A stretch of DNA of 64,000 nt, taken from positions 335,097 to 399,096 of the forward strand of contig VZSF01001212.1 in assembly GCA_013398295.1 (NCBI GenBank), read 5' to 3'. The notes below the pieces were generated by a model that was not told the origin of the DNA, did no database searches, and saw only the letters and a list, made by a program, of their open reading frames with translations. Of the stretch, positions 60,301 to 64,000 are shown one piece after another. The stretch is from Chionis minor. Its lineage: Eukaryota > Chordata > Aves > Charadriiformes > Chionididae. The translations under genes and the position numbers were made by a program. The stretch's first letter is position 1; the number at the start of each line of letters is the position of its first letter.

Positions 60301-63299
60301 AACCTATTATGTCTTTGACTACTCCTGCAGGATTTTGACTATAACCAGAAAGGATGGCAGCTGCACAAGACGCACAGACAGTGTCATGGGTTGTCCCGCA
60401 CCCTGCACTAGTGAAGTTCGACCCTTTTGAAATAAAACACAGAAACGCATTTGGGTAAGGAAATTTATCCTGTGTTTCAAGAGGGTGGACAGACTGCGAT
60501 CCACTTGCTTATTATAAAAAGAAGGTAGCACAGCAAAGATTATCGTATGAATGACACTACCCTCCACTCCCTATGAATGTGTGTAGTTGCCCCCACCACT
60601 ATTGGAGGTGATTCACTCAGTTACTGACTGTAAGGAGCTGTGATTGTTGACAACACAGACAGGCTCTTACGCTGTTTTGACAGTGGACAGTGACCTGCCA
60701 CCAACGGAGCCGGTTTTCCAAAAAGGGAGGAGATGGGTGAATGTTGACCCTGTATCTAACAACCCAGCTAACAATTGCTCAGAGTAGCTACCGGTTCTGG
60801 AGCCTCCCTTTTTCAACTTTTGTTCCTGCTATCCAGTAGACATTGATGGTAGCACGATTTTAACAAAAGCATGAGATTTTCAGAATCAGGACATGCATCC
60901 TGAACAACAAAGGCACTCACAACTGCTCTCTCAGCTGCTGCCAAGCAAGCGTTTCTGAAAAGCACCATTGAAAAGCAAGTTTCACCCTGGATATGCAAAC
61001 CCTGCAAACAATACCTAAATAGGTAAGAGAGGATATGTTAGCAAGCTGCAGCACCAATTTCACGTATTCGTAGCAATAAACATGTTGGTCGTTAGTTTTG
61101 TTTATGCCTGATCCAAACATGAACCTATTAAAAACCACAAGAGCTTTGGGTGTTCTTCAGAGAACTGGATTTGCAGATTAGTGGTTGCACCCAGTCTTTT
61201 CTGTCTGTGATCAGATTTAAAAAAAAAAAAAAAAAAGAAAAAAAAGCCTAAAAAGAAAGAAAACAATGCCTGTGAAGAGAGCACAGGGTTAAGTCTGCAG
61301 AACTCAATGTAACATCAACCCAGGCCATCTAAAGAGTGTAGATTTCCTCCGGAGCTGGGAAATTGAAAGCAGAGCATCACAGACCCCCAGTCAGAGCCAC
61401 AACAGACACCATGCAGCAAGTTCTGGAGAACTAACTTCCCAGCTGCCAACCAAGTTGACAGAATAAAACTGAACCCATTTAATTCACATGGGAATCTCAA
61501 CTGGGAAGCAATGGACGACAAAGCAAGCACAGGCTTCAAGGCTCAAGCTGTCATAAACAGGGCTGCTCTTACTTCCTAAGAAATAACCACTTTGATGTCA
61601 GTCTCTCAGAAAAAGGTGGTACAGCTGATTTCAGCATCCCTGTGCGAAAAACAGAGGAGAACTGACCGTGTATCACAGATTTGCTCCGCATAATTCATGA
61701 GAGAGAGAAGAGAAGAGAAAGGCTCACAGAGGCTTCTGCCATCAGCACTACAGAATTTGTTTTTGTTCTACCTTTACTTCCAGGAAACAATGATGGGGAA
61801 AAATAATCTTGAAGACAGATCTCACCTTGAAGAGTCACCAACCAACTCAAAAAGTCTTTTGCCATAACTTCGACCAGTACAAGTAGGCCAGCATTAGTGG
61901 ATTAAAAAAATGTTCCTTTTGAGCACTGATGATATGTAGCTCTTTTCCATTAGAGAAGTGTGCGTATCTTGATGGCCTAGTTCCATGGAAAGTGACAATT
62001 CCACAACAAAATCCCAGCTAATTCACAATAGGTCCTTCTGAACACAACTAGAAAAACCCGCTTCCTCCACACTGCTGTACTATCCGCAGAAACTATTAAG
62101 GATACAAAATTAGAGCACTAGAAAGTAGGCTAATCAGTTCGACATACTATCTGATGAAGAAGCAATTATAGAAACGTTTTCTAATTTTAAAAAATCCCTC
62201 AAAACAACAAAGTCCATCTAGACTCCTACCACTGAACAAAGAGGCAGGCAAGAGTGAGCAAAGAGAAAAAAAGGAAAGTTTTTAATGATGATCAAAGCTG
62301 TCAAAGAAAATTAAGGTACAATATTAAAAAAAGACGACAGCCATGATGCAATTGCAAATTCAAAAATCTCTTTCTACTGCTACTGAACTCTCAATTTAGT
62401 CAAAATACGTCTGCAATTACAGACCCAGCAAAAGGTTCTGTAACTAAGCAGATATGACTGCATGGCTGAGGAATTAAGGATGCGGTTCCCCACCAGCTCT
62501 TTCTCTCCTCTCATGTCTTACCAATCAGAAAAAAAACCCCACCATTGTCTTTATCGTGTGTGTTGAAACAGGTTAGTAAGCACCAACGACCAGCAGTTTT
62601 GCCCAGTAAGTCTACATATGCTGAAACAAGATCACATCCATCATCAAAGAAAAATAGCACTAAGTATCATCCTTGTCGATACACGTGGGTTTAGCATGTT
62701 TTCCAGCATCACTGGTTTTCCACACAGAGTGAGCATAAGCCAACACTGAAATATGCCACGTGAGAGCCAGAAATGAAAGTTGAGGAGGAGAGGAATACAA
62801 ATAAATAAGGGGAGGTAGTAGGGAGCTGTTGTCATAGCTCCCAGTACTTGACAGATCCTCAGTCGATGCAAAATTTGTCCTTTTTCCTCCCATGTCAAGA
62901 AGCCTCCAAAGCAGGTTCTCCTCCAGTATAGTACACTGAACCTTACCTATGGACAAATGCAGAAAAGACTTCCCCTAAGGTCTGAGCCGTCTTTATTTTT
63001 AGAAGTAGCCCCTCAAAACATCACACCTGAGAGCAGTAAGATGACTTAAAAAAGAGGAAGGTCCACAGTAATGTCCTTGGACTGAAGTGGATCTTGGAAT
63101 TCAAAGGAAGTCACACCAAGCAGCCTGTGCCTCGGAGGGAACCCCTTCTGCAGCAGCTCCTCCGGGAACCTTCTTTCCCAAGTCAAGCACAAGAGCCCAT
63201 TGTACAAAACCGAAAGGTTTTTAAAAAAACCTCCTTCCTTGTGCCCAGTACGAAACAGGCAGAAATCTGAGCACAGAGCCATGACCTCTGCTCTTCCTC
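57374..63299. other. Unannotated approach to the CpG island
   Basis: No certain gene. A G/C-richer patch with several CpG at about 58410-58790 ends in AATAAA (58720-58725) followed by a TG-rich stretch (GGACTGTGTTGTTCTGG), which could be a polyadenylation site or an LTR remnant on the plus strand. A broken A run lies near 61217-61244. Other frames lack splice support. Confidence 0.45.
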
Positions 63300-63562
63300 A
63301 CCATACCCATCTCGTTTTCAACAGGGAGGATGTCACCTGAAGTCCCCGCTCTGTCCCAGGTGTCCCCGTGCCGGCACAAAGACCACCTCCCACGCAGGAC
63401 CACTACTGTTACCCTCACCCGTTTATTCCTGAAGTCCTCACCCAGAGGGACCACGACAACCATCGCACAACCCCAGGCGTCAGCTAGGAAATCCCATCCC
63501 GCTAACCTGCGAGCTCTAAACGACCGCTGACCAAAACGCCTGCATTTTTTTCCCCTTTTGGC

Positions 63563-63651
63563 ACCACCTAGGTTTTCCAGAGATGCAAAAAGACTCAGGG
63601 CCAGGTCTCTCAAAACGTCCAAACCCGACAGGGAGGTGGCACACAGCGACA
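63563..63651 (-). CDS. Possible first coding exon of a leftward gene
   Basis: Within the island the minus strand has GCGAAAATGTCG (A at -3), opening a frame that reads MSLCATSLSGLDVLRDLALS and goes on to ENLG at a CTAG|GTGG possible donor. An upstream out-of-frame ATG lies seven bases earlier. The donor is weak and the family is not recognised. The alternative is that this is 5' UTR or intron of a gene on either strand. Confidence 0.15.
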
Positions 63652-63950
63652 TTTTCGCATCCCTGCTCCAGAGCTCCCTTTCCCCGGCGCGCAGCGCGTC
63701 CCTCCCGCCCCGCCGCAGCGCGCAGCCCTGGGTTCTCCCAAACTCCCAGCCAACTCCGCAGCCCCGGCAGAGCCCCCGGGAGAGGCGCATCCCGGGGGAC
63801 GCGGCGAGTCACGGCCGCGCCGCGTCCGCCTTCCCCCGCCGCCGCCGCCGCCTCTCCGGGGGCCGCCCGCGGGAATCCCCCCGCCGGCCCCGCTCTCGGG
63901 GCGGAGACCCCCCGCGCCCCGTCCCCACGGACACGGCCTCGGCTCCCCCC

Positions 63951-64000
63951 ATGGGGACCGCCGCCCCCGCACAGCCCCGCCGCGGAGGGGCGCGGACGGA
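63951..64000 (+). CDS. Possible start of a rightward gene at window edge
   Basis: CCCCATGGGGACC opens a frame with no stop to the end of the window, reading MGTAAPAQPRRGGART. G at +4 is favourable and C at -3 is not. G/C-rich DNA rarely contains stops, so openness over 50 bases means little. It would be a truncated first exon. Confidence 0.15.
   Translation, partial: MGTAAPAQPRRGGART

Larger units (their letters stand above)
63300..64000. promoter_or_regulatory. CpG island, probable gene promoter/5' end
   Basis: CpG density rises steeply from about 63300 and is very high after 63640, unlike anything else in the window. It contains a GC box (GGGGCGG, 63898-63904), a (GCC)5 run (63838-63852) and long C runs that give G-quadruplex-capable RNA or DNA on the minus strand (63877-63926). 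There is no TATA box in an obvious place, as usual for island promoters. Direction is undecided. A leftward transcript could use ATGTCG near 63651, and a rightward one ATGG at 63951. The island continues past the window edge, so its full size is unknown. Confidence 0.85.

Noticed and set aside
63221..63790. 189-codon minus-strand frame in the CpG island
   Set aside because: High G/C content suppresses stops. The translation is arginine- and glycine-rich and unrecognised, so only the part from the internal ATG at 63651 is mentioned.

Overview
The window looks like nuclear DNA of a bird. The clearest evidence is its interspersed repeats. There are six 5'-truncated CR1 LINE fragments, several carrying the CR1 3' terminus or its ATTCTATG-type tail. 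There are three stand-alone LTR pieces of endogenous retroviruses, one ending in the GGTCAACCCACCACA sequence common in avian ERVL-type LTRs. Very old MIR-like SINE and hAT-like DNA transposon remnants are also present. No bacterial-style gene organisation, operon, CRISPR array, rRNA or tRNA was seen. Open reading frames are short and scattered, as expected for introns or intergenic DNA.

Layout. 1-14 kb is mostly single-copy A/T-rich sequence with one MIR-like SINE and a few weak exon candidates on the minus strand. The best candidate is 10926-11206, which reads like protein if one extra base is allowed for. 14-25 kb holds two solo LTRs (14146-14604 and about 24526-24960), a decayed hAT-type element (15516-15804) and the longest CR1 copy (about 20068-20805). 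25-38 kb is almost empty apart from one MIR-like piece and some homopolymers. 38-41 kb is the densest part: a CR1, a perfect 25-bp tandem duplication, a GGGAA pentamer microsatellite, and an ERVL-type LTR that seems to be split by another CR1 and is followed by a long imperfect inverted repeat. 41-53 kb has overlapping perfect palindromes near 44.5 kb, one short plus-strand CR1 tail, and a cluster of assembly scars at 48.9-50.5 kb (79 N flanked by poly-C, and two single N inside A or T runs). 53-58 kb carries two more CR1 copies and a 46-bp tandem repeat. The last 700 bases rise into a CpG island with GC boxes, a GCC repeat and G-quadruplex-capable runs, almost certainly a promoter and 5' end of a gene.

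How it fits together. The simplest reading is a promoter CpG island at the right edge with about 63 kb of intron or intergenic sequence to its left. The gene could run leftward, with the window as a large first intron plus a few internal exons, or rightward out of the window. The sequence alone does not decide. Five of the six CR1 copies lie on the minus strand. I recognised no named protein-coding gene and found no convincing novel system. The most useful leads are the frameshifted exon at 11 kb, the nested retroelement locus at 40 kb, the overlapping palindromes at 44.5 kb and the island at the right end.
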